NCBI RefSeq assembly: GCF_006439335.1
Contig: NZ_SAWY01000001.1
Coordinates: forward strand, 186,001-250,000
Direction: 5' to 3'
DNA: 64,000 nt
DNA from: Litorilituus lipolyticus
GTDB lineage: Bacteria > Pseudomonadota > Gammaproteobacteria > Enterobacterales > Alteromonadaceae
Shown here: positions 1 to 9,420 of the stretch, piece by piece
Position numbering within the stretch: the first letter of the stretch is position 1
Layout: the number at the start of each line of letters is the position of its first letter
The notes under the pieces: model-generated
Told to the model about the DNA's origin: nothing
The model's database searches: none
Seen by the model: only the letters and a program-made list of their open reading frames with translations
Made by a program: the position numbers and the translations under genes

Positions 1-228
1 CGTAAGAACTTGACCTTTTTCTAATGCGATACTGTCGTAAGCAATATTATTTTGCTCTAGTTGTGCTTTGATTTGATCAAGTGTTGCTGCATCCGCTTCA
101 ACACCTCGTAAACCAGAAACTTGCACAGCAGGAGCTTCACCATAAAGGTTTGGTGTGGCATAGAGCGCACCTATAGCGATAATGAACATCACCATCAGTG
201 TTTTCCATAAAGGGTATTTGTTTAACAC
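1..228 (-). CDS. secD: SecD, protein translocase accessory subunit (N-terminal part only)
   Basis: The first 76 codons of SecD are present and the rest lies beyond the left edge. SecD works with SecF and YajC in the inner membrane, using the proton-motive force to help SecYEG complete export. The start is GTG at 228, preceded by AAGGA about 8 bases upstream. The protein begins VLNKYPLWK, followed by one membrane segment (about residues 8-24) and the periplasmic start NLYGEAPAVQVSG, which is characteristic of SecD N-termini. It follows yajC on the same strand after a 100-base gap, the usual yajC-secD order. The missing C-terminus prevents any check of the later domains. Confidence 0.93.
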   Translation of the reverse strand, partial: MLNKYPLWKTLMVMFIIAIGALYATPNLYGEAPAVQVSGLRGVEADAATLDQIKAQLEQNNIAYDSIALEKGQVLT

Positions 229-284
229 AATGTGTCCTTTTTTATCTTTTATTTAGCACTAATATAATTGTTTTCACTAAACTC

Positions 285-312
285 ATTGGCTTACTTTTAC
301 TAGTAAGCCAAT
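285..312 (-). repeat. Perfect inverted repeat between yajC and secD
   Basis: The arms ATTGGCTTAC (285-294) and GTAAGCCAAT (303-312) form a perfect 10-bp stem with an 8-base loop. It sits just after the yajC stop and about 55 bases before secD, with no run of T on the minus strand. It may be a processing or partial-termination hairpin that sets the yajC:secD ratio. The structure is seen directly; its role is inference. Confidence 0.55.
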
Positions 313-328
313 TCATTTAGGAAATCTT

Positions 329-664
329 TTATAAGTTTTTCATTGTGCCTTTAGGTAATACCGCACTAATTGCTGCTTTTTGAATAGTCACTTCTGTACC
401 TTCTGCAACACTAATTGCGATGAAATCTTTTTCATCAGATACTTTTACTATTTTCCCTACGATACCACCTTGAGTAAGTACCTCATCACCTTTTGATAAT
501 GCTGCCATTAAGCCTTTATGCTCTTTCATGCGCTTAGCTTGTGGGCGATAAATCATAAAGTAAAACACTAAACCAAACACTGCTAACATGATGATCATTT
601 CCATGCCACCACCTTGTTGAGCTGGAGCTGCAGCAGCATGTGCTGTGTTAATAAATAGACTCAT
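329..664 (-). CDS. yajC: YajC, Sec translocase accessory protein
   Basis: YajC is a small single-span inner-membrane protein that associates with SecDF in the Sec export machinery. The protein has 111 residues, close to the usual length. It has a short periplasmic N-terminus, one membrane segment (about 21-39), the family motif YRPQAKRMKEH right after it (39-49) and the conserved GDEVLTQGGIVGK stretch (59-71). The ATG at 664 has a good ribosome-binding site (GAGGA, spacing about 5). It lies between tgt (upstream, 76-base gap) and secD (downstream), the order seen across gammaproteobacteria. Confidence 0.96.
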   Translation of the reverse strand: MSLFINTAHAAAAPAQQGGGMEMIIMLAVFGLVFYFMIYRPQAKRMKEHKGLMAALSKGDEVLTQGGIVGKIVKVSDEKDFIAISVAEGTEVTIQKAAISAVLPKGTMKNL

Positions 665-740
665 AATATCCTCTTACTTCTTCTTATTTAATTAAAATAG
701 CTAGTTTCTATTCTTATAAAAACCATAATTCTGTTTTGAG

Positions 741-1907
<1,167 letters not shown>

Positions 1908-1952
1908 TCAAGTCACCCACTAGCAAAACAGGCCGGCGGTGTTTAGGTTAAC

Positions 1953-1994
1953 GGTAAAGAGCAAAACACTGTGATAGTGTCATTCGCCTTTACC
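1953..1994 (-). repeat. Nested hairpin between queA and tgt
   Basis: The outer arms GGTAAAG (1953-1959) and CTTTACC (1988-1994) enclose inner arms ACACT (1966-1970) and AGTGT (1976-1980). It starts 5 bases after the queA stop. There is no T run, so it is a poor intrinsic terminator. It could be an mRNA stability or processing element between the two cotranscribed genes. Confidence 0.5.
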
Positions 1995-1998
1995 TCAA

Positions 1999-3057
1999 TT
2001 AAATAGATTTTTTCGTTAAAAACATCGCATCGCCGTAACTAAAGAATCGATACTTTTGTTCAATAGCATGCTGATAAGCTGGCATAATATGCTCATAGCC
2101 AGCAAAAGCACTCACTAGCATTAATAATGTTGATTCTGATAAATGAAAATTTGTTAACAATGCATCAACCACTAGAAATTCATAGCCAGGGGTAATAAAT
2201 ATATCAGTATCACCATAGAACTCAGTTAATGGCTGGTTTTGCTCTTTTGCGGTTTTTGCCGCACTTTCTAAAGAGCGTACTGAGGTAGTCCCCACTGCAA
2301 CTACTCGACCACCAGAGGCTTTTGTAGTACGAATTTGTTCAACAACATCAGCAGGCACTTCAACATATTCAGCATGCATTATGTGATCAGAAATCTCATC
2401 AACTTTTACTGGCTGAAATGTTCCTGCTCCAACGTGAAGCGTAACGAAAGCGAGTTCAACACCTTTGGCTTTAATTTTTTCTAGGATGGCTTCATCAAAA
2501 TGTAAACCTGCCGTTGGAGCAGCTACTGCCCCAGGCTTTTCATTATAAACGGTTTGGTAGCGCTCTTTATCACTGTCTTCATCAGGGCGATCAATATAAG
2601 GGGGTAACGGCATATGACCTATATTTTCAAGGACCGTTAATACACTTTCATCACCATGGAATTTTAATTCAAATAACGCACCTTGACGGCCAACCATAGT
2701 AGCATTTACTGATGCACCCGATTCATTTTGTAAGACTAACTCTGCACCTACTTTAGGCGATTTACTCGCTCTAATGTGCGCAAGGGCAGTATGTTGATCG
2801 ACAATACGCTCAACCAGTACTTCTATTTTACCACCTGTAGATTTTTGACCATACATACGTGCGGGAATTACACGAGTATTATTAAAAACCAGTAAATCCC
2901 CCGCATTAAGTTGCTCAATAATATCAGTAAAATTTAAGTCGTTACGCTCCCCTGTATCACCGTTCAAGGTCATTAATCGGCTGCCAGTACGGTTCGCCAT
3001 TGGGTATCGAGCAATTAGCTCTTCAGGAAGGTCAAATGAAAAATCAGATACGCGCAT
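1999..3057 (-). CDS. queA: S-adenosylmethionine:tRNA ribosyltransferase-isomerase
   Basis: QueA transfers the ribosyl part of S-adenosylmethionine onto preQ1 in tRNA to make epoxyqueuosine. The 352-residue product matches the family in length. It starts [16 protein letters not shown], contains the conserved [10 protein letters not shown] (58-67) and the signature PTAGLHF (181-187), and ends with the usual YGDAMFL stretch. It is the first gene of the minus-strand queA-tgt-yajC-secD run. The upstream region to aceK (332 bases, divergent) must hold its promoter. Confidence 0.97.
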   Translation of the reverse strand: MRVSDFSFDLPEELIARYPMANRTGSRLMTLNGDTGERNDLNFTDIIEQLNAGDLLVFNNTRVIPARMYGQKSTGGKIEVLVERIVDQHTALAHIRASKSPKVGAELVLQNESGASVNATMVGRQGALFELKFHGDESVLTVLENIGHMPLPPYIDRPDEDSDKERYQTVYNEKPGAVAAPTAGLHFDEAILEKIKAKGVELAFVTLHVGAGTFQPVKVDEISDHIMHAEYVEVPADVVEQIRTTKASGGRVVAVGTTSVRSLESAAKTAKEQNQPLTEFYGDTDIFITPGYEFLVVDALLTNFHLSESTLLMLVSAFAGYEHIMPAYQHAIEQKYRFFSYGDAMFLTKKSI

Positions 3058-3184
3058 GAGGTACTTTTATTAAATCGATAAATACAAAGTTAACTTGTAG
3101 CAATTAGCTATGTTTAAATGACAAGCGAACCGGTAAATTTTAAAACGGCTAATTTTAATGCTGAGTGCCTTTGATAGCAAGACA

Positions 3185-3208
3185 AATAAGCAATTACTCC
3201 TGCTTATT
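3185..3208. repeat. 8-bp inverted repeat upstream of aceK
   Basis: AATAAGCA (3185-3192) and TGCTTATT (3201-3208) are perfect inverted arms with 8 bases between them. The centre-to-centre distance is 16 bases, about 1.5 helical turns, so it could be an operator or a hairpin. I cannot assign a regulator. Confidence 0.4.
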
Positions 3209-3231
3209 CCAACATCGCTCGTCTGACAAAA

Positions 3232-3245
3232 TTGATAAACATCAA
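3232..3245. promoter_or_regulatory. FNR/EtrA-type binding palindrome
   Basis: TTGATAAACATCAA is a perfect match to the FNR consensus TTGAT-N4-ATCAA. It lies 145 bases before the aceK start and 175 bases before queA. In the FNR family this site binds an oxygen-sensing iron-sulfur regulator. Control of aceK by oxygen would make sense because AceK sets the split between the TCA cycle and the glyoxylate shunt. The palindrome is seen directly; which gene it controls is inference. Confidence 0.55.
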
Positions 3246-3389
3246 TGAAAGCTTATTATTTCTATTTATAACCACTATTTAGCAAACTTTATCTCACTCA
3301 AAAGCGTTTTTATCGTATGCTGGTTTTCAAACAGTTGTGTGAAATAACCACGCTAAACTAGATAGTTTACCCAAATATAGGTTGGTGCT

Positions 3390-5150
3390 ATGAATAATCT
3401 TGCTTTTGCTCTCGCCAAAACCATGCTTAATGGTTTTGAACGTCATATAAAATTGTTTATCGAAATAACTCAGTCTGCCAAGCAACGGTTCGAGTTATGT
3501 CAATGGAGTGAAGTCCAAGAAGCAGCTAAAGCAAGAACAACTTTTTATGATCAAAGGGTAAACGAGACATTTGACACAATTAAACAAGATTTTTTTATAC
3601 AAGAACTTGATGGTGAGCTTTGGCAACAGGTTAAGCGTGAATATATCAAACTATTAAAAACACACCAACAGCCTGAACTTGCTGAAACCTTTTATAACTC
3701 AGTGTTTTGCCACTTATTTGAACGTAAATATTACCATAATGCTTATATTTTTGTTGAAAGCACAGCTAGTCGACTAGATGCGCAAGAAACGCCAGAAATT
3801 TATAAACGCTATACCCCCGTTGAAAAAGGTTTAAAAGAAACCATTTTCGACATTATGAACGATCATAAAAGCGAAATTCCTTACCAAGATCTTGATGCCG
3901 ATGTTGAAACATTGATTCGTGCTTTTAGACGCCAAGCAGAAAAAACACGCTTTAAATTAGAAGACTTAACCTTTGATATTTTAAATTTTACTTTTTATCG
4001 TAATAAAGGTGCTTACATTATTGGCCGTGTTTTATCACCTGCAGGTGAAACCCCCTTTATTGTTTCAGTACTCCACGATGAAAAGGGCGGCTTAACCATA
4101 GATGCACTGTTAACCACCAGCGAAAGTATGGCCGTTGTCTTTGGTTTTGCTCGAGCATATTTCTTTGTTGATTGCCTGCACCCTCATGCCCTAGTTAATT
4201 TTTTACAAGGCTTAATCCCTCACAAAACAAAAGCTGATTTATATTCTGCTATTGGTTTTCATAAACAAGGGAAAACCCAATTTTATCGTGATTTTTTAAA
4301 CCACTTAGCAACCAGCGAAGACAAATTCGAACTCGCAGCGGGGATAAAAGGTATGGTTATGTCGGTGTTTACCCTCCCTTCATATCCGTACGTTTTTAAA
4401 ATAATTAAAGACAAGTTCTCACCAAGCAAGAACATGACCAAAAAAGATGTAAAAGGAAAATATCGTCTAGTTAAGTTACACGATAGGGTTGGTCGCATGG
4501 CCGATACCATGGAATATTCCGAAGTAGCCTTTCCGAAAAATCGCTTTAGTGAGGAGTTACTTGAAGAGCTAATGAAAGTAGCTCCATCTATTATTCGCTT
4601 TGAAGATGACCTTATCATTATTGAGCACCTGTATATTGAACGCCGAATGGTACCACTAAACATTTATTTAGCTGAAGCACTTAAAAATAAAGAAACTGAA
4701 AAGATTAACGAAGCCATGTATGGCTATGGAGAAGCCATTAAACAACTTATCTCTGCTAATATTTTTCCTGGCGATATGTTACTGAAAAACTTCGGGGTTA
4801 CCCGTCATGGTCGGGTGATATTTTATGATTATGACGAAATTACTTACATGAACGAAGTCAATTTTCGCGTGAAGCCAGAACCAGTGACTGAAGAGCAAAT
4901 ATATGCAGCTGAGCCTTGGTACTCAGTAGCTCCTGGCGATATGTTTCCAGAAGAGTTAGCCACTTTTGCCCTTGCAAACCCTAACTATTTAAAAGCATTC
5001 AAATTGCATCATGCAGATCTGCTCGAAGCGAGCTATTGGCAGCAATGTCAACAAAATGTGGCCGATGGTATATATAAAGATGTTTACCCATACCCTGATC
5101 AATTTAGGTTTTGTTATTTGCGTGGAATTAAAAAAGCAGCACCTTACTAA
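3390..5150 (+). CDS. aceK: Isocitrate dehydrogenase kinase/phosphatase
   Basis: AceK reversibly phosphorylates isocitrate dehydrogenase, diverting isocitrate into the glyoxylate shunt. The 586-residue product is the normal family length and full-length by eye. The ATP-binding loop AGIKGMVM falls near residues 315-322, the conserved FKIIKD lysine region follows, and the catalytic part GDMLLKNFGVTRHG then FYDYDEI lies near 459-482. A site AGGTTGG precedes the ATG. In enterobacteria aceK is the last gene of aceBAK; here it stands alone, with no aceA or aceB in the window, so its expression must be set separately. See the FNR-type site upstream. Confidence 0.96.
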   Translation: MNNLAFALAKTMLNGFERHIKLFIEITQSAKQRFELCQWSEVQEAAKARTTFYDQRVNETFDTIKQDFFIQELDGELWQQVKREYIKLLKTHQQPELAETFYNSVFCHLFERKYYHNAYIFVESTASRLDAQETPEIYKRYTPVEKGLKETIFDIMNDHKSEIPYQDLDADVETLIRAFRRQAEKTRFKLEDLTFDILNFTFYRNKGAYIIGRVLSPAGETPFIVSVLHDEKGGLTIDALLTTSESMAVVFGFARAYFFVDCLHPHALVNFLQGLIPHKTKADLYSAIGFHKQGKTQFYRDFLNHLATSEDKFELAAGIKGMVMSVFTLPSYPYVFKIIKDKFSPSKNMTKKDVKGKYRLVKLHDRVGRMADTMEYSEVAFPKNRFSEELLEELMKVAPSIIRFEDDLIIIEHLYIERRMVPLNIYLAEALKNKETEKINEAMYGYGEAIKQLISANIFPGDMLLKNFGVTRHGRVIFYDYDEITYMNEVNFRVKPEPVTEEQIYAAEPWYSVAPGDMFPEELATFALANPNYLKAFKLHHADLLEASYWQQCQQNVADGIYKDVYPYPDQFRFCYLRGIKKAAPY

Positions 5151-5254
5151 TCTTAAAATGTTTAATAAATTGCTGTCGAATTTTTTTACAAGTTGAATTG
5201 ATAAATACTAGCCATATTACTCAATAGACTGTTTTATTTACTATTATTATTCTA

Positions 5255-5296
5255 GGCTTAACTTATGCATTAAATGAATGTGTTAACAGTTAAGCC
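5255..5296 (+). repeat. Inverted repeat abutting the ribosome-binding site of the PEP-CTERM gene
   Basis: GGCTTAAC (5255-5262) and GTTAAGCC (5289-5296) are perfect 8-bp arms around a 26-base loop. The right arm ends immediately before the AAGG ribosome-binding site at 5297-5300. If transcription starts upstream, folding would abut the ribosome site. If it starts inside, the element could be an operator. Confidence 0.45.
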
Positions 5297-5307
5297 AAGG
5301 ATAACCG

Positions 5308-5907
5308 ATGATGAAAATTCTTAGATTTGCTTTACTCATTTTATTTCTTTCTAATCAATCCCATGCAACTTTACTCAATATCACCTTTATTGATAATGAT
5401 GGCCCACAATGGATGGGTGTCGTAGATACTAATACTAACACTCTAATTATTAATTCTTGGCTAGAAGGCTCTGGAGATGAAAATTTCTGGACTCCAATAG
5501 GACCCTTAGTGTTTCATGCTTATTTGGCTCCTTCTTTTCCCAGTACGTTTTCAAATTTAGTTCCCTATGATGTACTTGATAATTGGAATGGCACAATAGG
5601 AGCTAATTGGGGCTTTGTTTCTGCCCTAGATAAATCGCAAATATTATGGAATGAAGGCGTCTTTACGGGTAACACATCACGACTAGGTTGGGGAATCGCA
5701 CAATTTAACGATGGTGTCTTTAATAGTTCCTTTGCTACTGAAAATGAGTTTTCATTTATACCATATGACACGCAAGCTAACCGAAGAGTAGTTGCAGATG
5801 TTTTAACAGTTGAAGCGAACAAAATTCCTGAGCCTTTCAGCACTGCTCTCTTCGCCATCGCTTTACTATTATTATTCAAACGCCAGCATTATTTGACCAA
5901 ACGATAG
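5308..5907 (+). CDS. Small secreted protein with PEP-CTERM sorting tail
   Basis: The function of this 199-residue protein is unknown, but its sorting is readable. A signal peptide (about 1-20, ending SHA) is followed by a mature region rich in W, N, D and G. The C-terminus has the tripartite PEP-CTERM layout: P174-E175-P176, a hydrophobic segment (about 179-190) and a basic end beginning KRQ. Such tails are cleaved by exosortase (EpsH/XrtA family), and carriers are usually exported with exopolysaccharide or displayed on the surface. No exosortase gene is in the window. Tandem ATGs at 5308 and 5311 follow AAGGAT. A strong hairpin at 5924-5958 ends the unit, so it is probably monocistronic. Confidence 0.8.
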   Translation: MMKILRFALLILFLSNQSHATLLNITFIDNDGPQWMGVVDTNTNTLIINSWLEGSGDENFWTPIGPLVFHAYLAPSFPSTFSNLVPYDVLDNWNGTIGANWGFVSALDKSQILWNEGVFTGNTSRLGWGIAQFNDGVFNSSFATENEFSFIPYDTQANRRVVADVLTVEANKIPEPFSTALFAIALLLLFKRQHYLTKR

Positions 5908-5923
5908 CGTTCACATATTAATT

Positions 5924-5958
5924 GGCTAGTTTATTAACACTTTGTTGATAAATTAGCC
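5924..5958 (+). terminator. Terminator hairpin after the PEP-CTERM gene
   Basis: The 15-bp stem pairs GGCTAGTTTATTAAC (5924-5938) with GTTGATAAATTAGCC (5944-5958), with two G-T wobbles and a 5-base loop. The DNA after it is T-rich (TTTTTT from about 5970). It separates the PEP-CTERM gene from the tRNA-Trp promoter. Confidence 0.65.
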
Positions 5959-5994
5959 GAACAGTTAAATTTTTTACTTTTTTCTTAAATTCCT

Positions 5995-6023
5995 CTTTAC
6001 CTTTTGTCTTGCATCAGTATAAT
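5995..6023 (+). promoter_or_regulatory. Promoter of tRNA-Trp
   Basis: A perfect -10 hexamer TATAAT lies at 6018-6023, 13 bases before the mature tRNA end. A weak -35 candidate CTTTAC (5995-6000) has 17-bp spacing. Confidence 0.55.
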
Positions 6024-6036
6024 TCACCTCCGTTGC

Positions 6037-6113
6037 AGGGGTGTAGTTCCAATTGGTAGAACAGCGGTCTCCAAAACCGATGGTTGGGAGTTCGAGTCTC
6101 TCCACCCCTGCCA
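6037..6113 (+). tRNA. tRNA-Trp (anticodon CCA)
   Basis: The 77-base cloverleaf has encoded CCA at 6111-6113. Acceptor AGGGGTG (6037-6043) pairs with CACCCCT (6103-6109). The anticodon loop reads CTCCAAA with anticodon CCA, and the T-arm contains GTTCGAGTC. The sequence is very close to the enterobacterial tRNA-Trp. It stands alone, not beside an rRNA operon. No integrase or att repeat is seen next to it. Confidence 0.97.
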
Positions 6114-6214
6114 TTTTCCTTTCTAAGTAAATTTATTCCTTTAGCTTTTATCTCGCTTTCTTATCCATAAGATTTCTGTCATTATATTTTCATTTTTAAT
6201 TGCGCTAAATTTAC

Positions 6215-6595
6215 ATGTCAATTTCACAACGACAATTTGATCATCTTACCGAAATGGGCATCAGTCTGTGGCAACACAGAAGTCACGATAACAACTCACC
6301 TGAACCCAGTTCATCTGAGCAAAAATTTATTCAAGTAAAATTAGACGAACTTTCAAAACAGCAATTTTTTAGTGATCTACTATTAAGTATTGATGTTAGT
6401 GTTGGAGAAATCACAGAGCAGGTTGACCATTTAGATTTAGGTCTATTCAACTGGTTCTTTGTTGATTCTAGTAAACAAGAGAGTCCAATACAGTTTCAAC
6501 AAAATAGCTTATACACGCCTGCACTTGAACAGTTATCTAAACGCCCTGAATTAAAAAAGGCCTTATGGCAAACTATCTCAACAAAGTTGTTGTAA
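6215..6595 (+). CDS. holD: DNA polymerase III psi subunit
   Basis: HolD (psi) binds chi and links the clamp-loader to single-strand-binding protein. The 126-residue product has the typical psi N-terminus (MSISQRQFDHLTEMGISLWQ, with the conserved Q-LxxMGI-xW pattern) that contacts chi. The rest of psi diverges quickly, so the call rests on this motif, on size, and on position immediately before rimI, the conserved holD-rimI pair (3-base gap). There is no clear ribosome-binding site before the ATG. Confidence 0.8.
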   Translation: MSISQRQFDHLTEMGISLWQHRSHDNNSPEPSSSEQKFIQVKLDELSKQQFFSDLLLSIDVSVGEITEQVDHLDLGLFNWFFVDSSKQESPIQFQQNSLYTPALEQLSKRPELKKALWQTISTKLL

Positions 6596-6598
6596 CTT

Positions 6599-7063
6599 AT
6601 GAAAGATTCTCTTAATCAATTACACTTTCAAGTAATAGAAAACAGTGATGTTGATAGGTTAATGCCTATTGAAAACGCCTGTCACTCACATCCTTGGAGT
6701 GAAAAAACCTTTAGTAGTTGTATTGGTGGTCGATACTTTTCTGAGTTAGCTTCTTTGAGTGAACAAGTACTTGGTTTTTATGTTGGGGAGTTAGTACTAG
6801 ATGAAGCTACATTAATGGATATCTGTGTTTTGCCAGAACATCAAGGCAAAGGCTATGGAAAAGCGCTATTAACGCAATTCATTAACCAAGCCACCAAAGC
6901 TGGTGCTCAAAAATTATTTTTAGAAGTCAGAGCTAAAAACATTTCAGCGCAGATGCTATACATCAACATGGGCTTTACAGAAACAGGTAGAAGAACGGGC
7001 TATTACCCTAGCGCTTCTGGTTTCGGGTATGAAGATGCTATTGTCATGAGCAAAAAGCTTTAA
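6599..7063 (+). CDS. rimI: Ribosomal protein S18 alanine N-acetyltransferase
   Basis: RimI acetylates the N-terminal alanine of ribosomal protein S18. It is a 154-residue single GNAT domain. The acetyl-CoA loop Q82-GKGYG is followed by LEVRAKN (108-114) with the likely general base E109, then Y121 in MLYINMGF, matching the RimI catalytic pair. The C-terminal RRTGYYP motif is also typical. It follows holD after 3 bases and is probably translated from the same message. Confidence 0.93.
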   Translation: MKDSLNQLHFQVIENSDVDRLMPIENACHSHPWSEKTFSSCIGGRYFSELASLSEQVLGFYVGELVLDEATLMDICVLPEHQGKGYGKALLTQFINQATKAGAQKLFLEVRAKNISAQMLYINMGFTETGRRTGYYPSASGFGYEDAIVMSKKL

Positions 7064-7189
7064 CTTAAGGCTCATCACCTCCCTTTCACATAACAAAAAA
7101 CTACAATTGATTACCTTATTAACCTAACTTAATGACGAGTATTGTTTAAAATCACTATAGCCCAATTTTAAAAGTAAGAGGCAAAAGTG

Positions 7190-7432
7190 ATGCACATAAA
7201 CAACAGATCTCACTATGATAATCAGCAACTAGATAGCAATGCTGCACAAGCCATTGCAACTCAAGCGATTGAGCAATTGATGCAAATAACACATTTTAGT
7301 AAAAGCCAATGCCTATCATTACTATCGCAACAGCTAGCTCATGAAAAAAGGTTAAGCACTGCCTCAACATCATACACACCGGTACTTGAGCAGAGTGAAT
7401 CTGATTATATTCACGCCTTATTTTCATCATAA
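7190..7432 (+). CDS. Small protein of unknown function
   Basis: I do not recognise this 80-residue protein. It is polar, rich in Q, S and H, has no signal peptide or membrane segment, and its middle (LMQITHFSKSQCLSLLSQQL) looks helical and amphipathic. The ATG at 7190 is preferred; a GTG one codon earlier (7187) is possible. GAGG sits 8 bases upstream of the ATG, which supports real translation. It lies in the same direction as rimI and prfC but is separated from each by more than 120 bases. Confidence 0.5.
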   Translation: MHINNRSHYDNQQLDSNAAQAIATQAIEQLMQITHFSKSQCLSLLSQQLAHEKRLSTASTSYTPVLEQSESDYIHALFSS

Positions 7433-7508
7433 GCGTTAAGTGGTACTTACCTTAAAATTACTCGCTAATTTTTATCCTCTATACATTACTTTTATCATTC
7501 AATTTCGC

Positions 7509-7514
7509 TATAAT
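7509..7514 (+). promoter_or_regulatory. Candidate -10 box for prfC
   Basis: TATAAT lies 77 bases before the prfC start. The -35 side is poor (TTACTT at 7486-7491 with 17-bp spacing), so this is a tentative promoter. Confidence 0.35.
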
Positions 7515-7590
7515 ATCGCGCTTTATTTTTTATTTCATTGGTGTGTGATTCAGTCGCGCACTGAAAACTCATTTTTCACAGGTAATTTGC

Positions 7591-9171
7591 ATGTCTGTAC
7601 AACAGCAGGAAGTCGACTTACGTAGAACGTTTGCGATTATTTCTCACCCGGATGCCGGTAAAACCACCATTACAGAAAAAGTATTACTTTTTGGTCAAGC
7701 ATTACAAAAAGCAGGTACGGTAAAAGGTAAAAAATCAGGTCAGCACGCAAAATCTGACTGGATGGAAATGGAAAAAGATCGTGGTATCTCAATTACCACT
7801 TCGGTAATGCAATTTCCTTATAACGATTGCCTTGTTAACTTACTTGATACTCCAGGTCACGAAGACTTCTCTGAAGATACCTACAGAACACTAACCGCTG
7901 TTGACTCTTGCCTTATGGTCATCGACGTTGCTAAAGGTGTAGAGGCTCGTACCATAAAGTTAATGGAAGTTACTCGTTTACGTGATACACCAATTATTAC
8001 TTTCATGAATAAAATGGATCGAGATGTACGTGATCCGATGGAAGTGATGGACGAAGTTGAAGATGTCTTAAAAATTAAGTGTGCCCCTATTACTTGGCCA
8101 ATTGGCATGGGTAAAGAATTTAAAGGCGTATATAACATTTTAACGGATGAAACGGTTTTGTATCAATCAGGTCAAGGCCATACCATTCAAGAAAAACGTA
8201 TTATTAAAGGATTAGATAACCCAGCGCTTGATGAAGCAATTGGTAATTATGCTGAAGACTTGCGTGAAGAATTAGAACTCGTTGTCGGTGCTTCTCATGA
8301 GTTCGATTTAGAAGAGTTTTTAGATGGCGAATTAACGCCAGTATTTTTCGGTACGGCATTAGGTAACTTTGGCGTAGATCATATGCTTGACGGTCTAACC
8401 AAATGGGCACCTAAGCCATTACCTCGTCAAACAGACTTACGCCAAGTAAATGCCGAAGAAGAGAAGTTTTCAGGCTTTGTTTTTAAAATCCAAGCAAACA
8501 TGGATCCTAAGCATAGAGACAGAATTGCCTTTATGCGTATTTGCTCAGGCAAATATGAGAAAGGCATGAAAATGAAGCAAGTTCGTCTAGGTAAAGATGT
8601 TAAAATTGCCGATGCAGTGACCTTTATGGCTGGCGATCGCTCTAATGTAGAACAAGCTTACGCTGGTGATATTATTGGCTTACATAACCACGGTAGTATT
8701 CAAATAGGTGATACCTTTACCGCAGGTGAAATGATGAAGTTCAGCGGTATTCCTAACTTTGCACCTGAAATGTTTAGACGCATTCGTTTAAAAGATCCTT
8801 TGAAAGCAAAACAGCTGCAAAAAGGCCTAATTCAGCTTTCTGAAGAAGGAGCAGTACAAGTTTTTAGACCTTTTATTAATAACGATATGATTGTTGGTGC
8901 CGTGGGTATACTTCAGTTTGAAGTAGTTGTTCAACGTTTAAAAACTGAATACAAAGTCGATGCGATCTATGAACCAATCAGTGTAGCCACCGCAAGATGG
9001 TGTACCTGTGATGATGAACGTACTTTAGAGCAATTTAAGAAAAAAGCGGGCGATAACTTAGCATTAGATGGTGGTGATAATTTAACTTATATCGCGCCTA
9101 CTATGGTTAATTTATCATTAGCGCAAGAGCGTCACCCTGATATTGTGTTTCATGCGACCCGTGAGCACTAA
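7591..9171 (+). CDS. prfC: Peptide chain release factor 3
   Basis: RF3 is the GTPase that removes RF1 and RF2 from the ribosome after termination. The 526-residue product is full length. The GTP-binding motifs are SHPDAGKTT (18-26), DTPGHEDF (86-93) and NKMD (140-143), and the conserved RF3 segment [18 protein letters not shown] covers the switch I region. Domains II and III follow without interruption. The ATG is preceded by AGGTAATTTGC. The stop codon is followed directly by a very long hairpin (9172-9295). Confidence 0.97.
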   Translation: MSVQQQEVDLRRTFAIISHPDAGKTTITEKVLLFGQALQKAGTVKGKKSGQHAKSDWMEMEKDRGISITTSVMQFPYNDCLVNLLDTPGHEDFSEDTYRTLTAVDSCLMVIDVAKGVEARTIKLMEVTRLRDTPIITFMNKMDRDVRDPMEVMDEVEDVLKIKCAPITWPIGMGKEFKGVYNILTDETVLYQSGQGHTIQEKRIIKGLDNPALDEAIGNYAEDLREELELVVGASHEFDLEEFLDGELTPVFFGTALGNFGVDHMLDGLTKWAPKPLPRQTDLRQVNAEEEKFSGFVFKIQANMDPKHRDRIAFMRICSGKYEKGMKMKQVRLGKDVKIADAVTFMAGDRSNVEQAYAGDIIGLHNHGSIQIGDTFTAGEMMKFSGIPNFAPEMFRRIRLKDPLKAKQLQKGLIQLSEEGAVQVFRPFINNDMIVGAVGILQFEVVVQRLKTEYKVDAIYEPISVATARWCTCDDERTLEQFKKKAGDNLALDGGDNLTYIAPTMVNLSLAQERHPDIVFHATREH

Positions 9172-9295
9172 TTTGGCGGCCTAGTTTGTAGTTTTATCGC
9201 GTTGCTTAATCATTTTTATGCTGGCACTTAGTTTAGTAAGCTCCCTTATAAAAATGATCAAGCGCCTTGTAAAATAAACAAACTATTTTGCCAAA
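9172..9295 (+). repeat. Long nested inverted repeat directly after prfC
   Basis: A 124-base imperfect palindrome begins at the base after the prfC stop. Outer arms are TTTGGC (9172-9177) with GCCAAA (9290-9295), then TAGTTTGT (9182-9189) with ACAAACTA (9278-9285). The main stem is 9204-9219 with 9248-9263 (15 of 16 paired, core ATCATTTTTAT), and inner arms are CTTA (9227-9230) with TAAG (9237-9240). This is far longer than a normal terminator and resembles a miniature inverted-repeat element. No target-site duplication is evident. Confidence 0.7.
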
Positions 9296-9420
9296 CTTGA
9301 AATATAAGAAATAGTTACTAACTGTGAATGCGCATTCTCACGGTTAGTTGGTTCAAGATAAATGAGTACGCGCGCAATTAACGATAGTCAATGAGCACGC
9401 TTGATGAAGTTTTGAACCAA
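9296..9420 (+). repeat. Second inverted-repeat block with two competing pairings, upstream of argS
   Basis: CTTGAA (9296-9301) pairs with TTCAAG (9352-9357), enclosing an 11-bp stem 9317-9327 with 9338-9348 (ACTAAC-T-GTGA, one wobble) around the palindrome ATGCGCAT. The segment TTGGTTCAA (9348-9356) also has a perfect partner TTGAACCAA at 9412-9420, 27 bases before the argS ATG. The two pairings share bases, so they exclude each other. Confidence 0.6.

Larger units (their letters stand above)
3058..3389. other. Divergent queA/aceK intergenic region
   Basis: There is no credible gene in these 332 A+T-rich bases. They must carry the promoters of queA (minus) and aceK (plus). Two symmetric elements stand out and are listed separately: an 8-bp inverted repeat at 3185-3208 and an FNR-type palindrome at 3232-3245. 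Confidence 0.6.

Noticed and set aside
4283..4663. 126-codon minus-strand frame inside aceK
   Set aside because: It lies wholly within a well-conserved gene on the other strand and encodes a biased, S/I/R-rich sequence with no recognisable motif.
6037..6113. tRNA-Trp as a phage or island attachment site
   Set aside because: No integrase, no repeated 3' tRNA fragment and only core genes on both sides.
9317..9348. Possible CRP/FNR-type dyad (TGTGA and TCACG)
   Set aside because: The spacing between the half-sites is 10 bases rather than the 6 needed for CRP; it is better explained as one stem of the inverted-repeat block.
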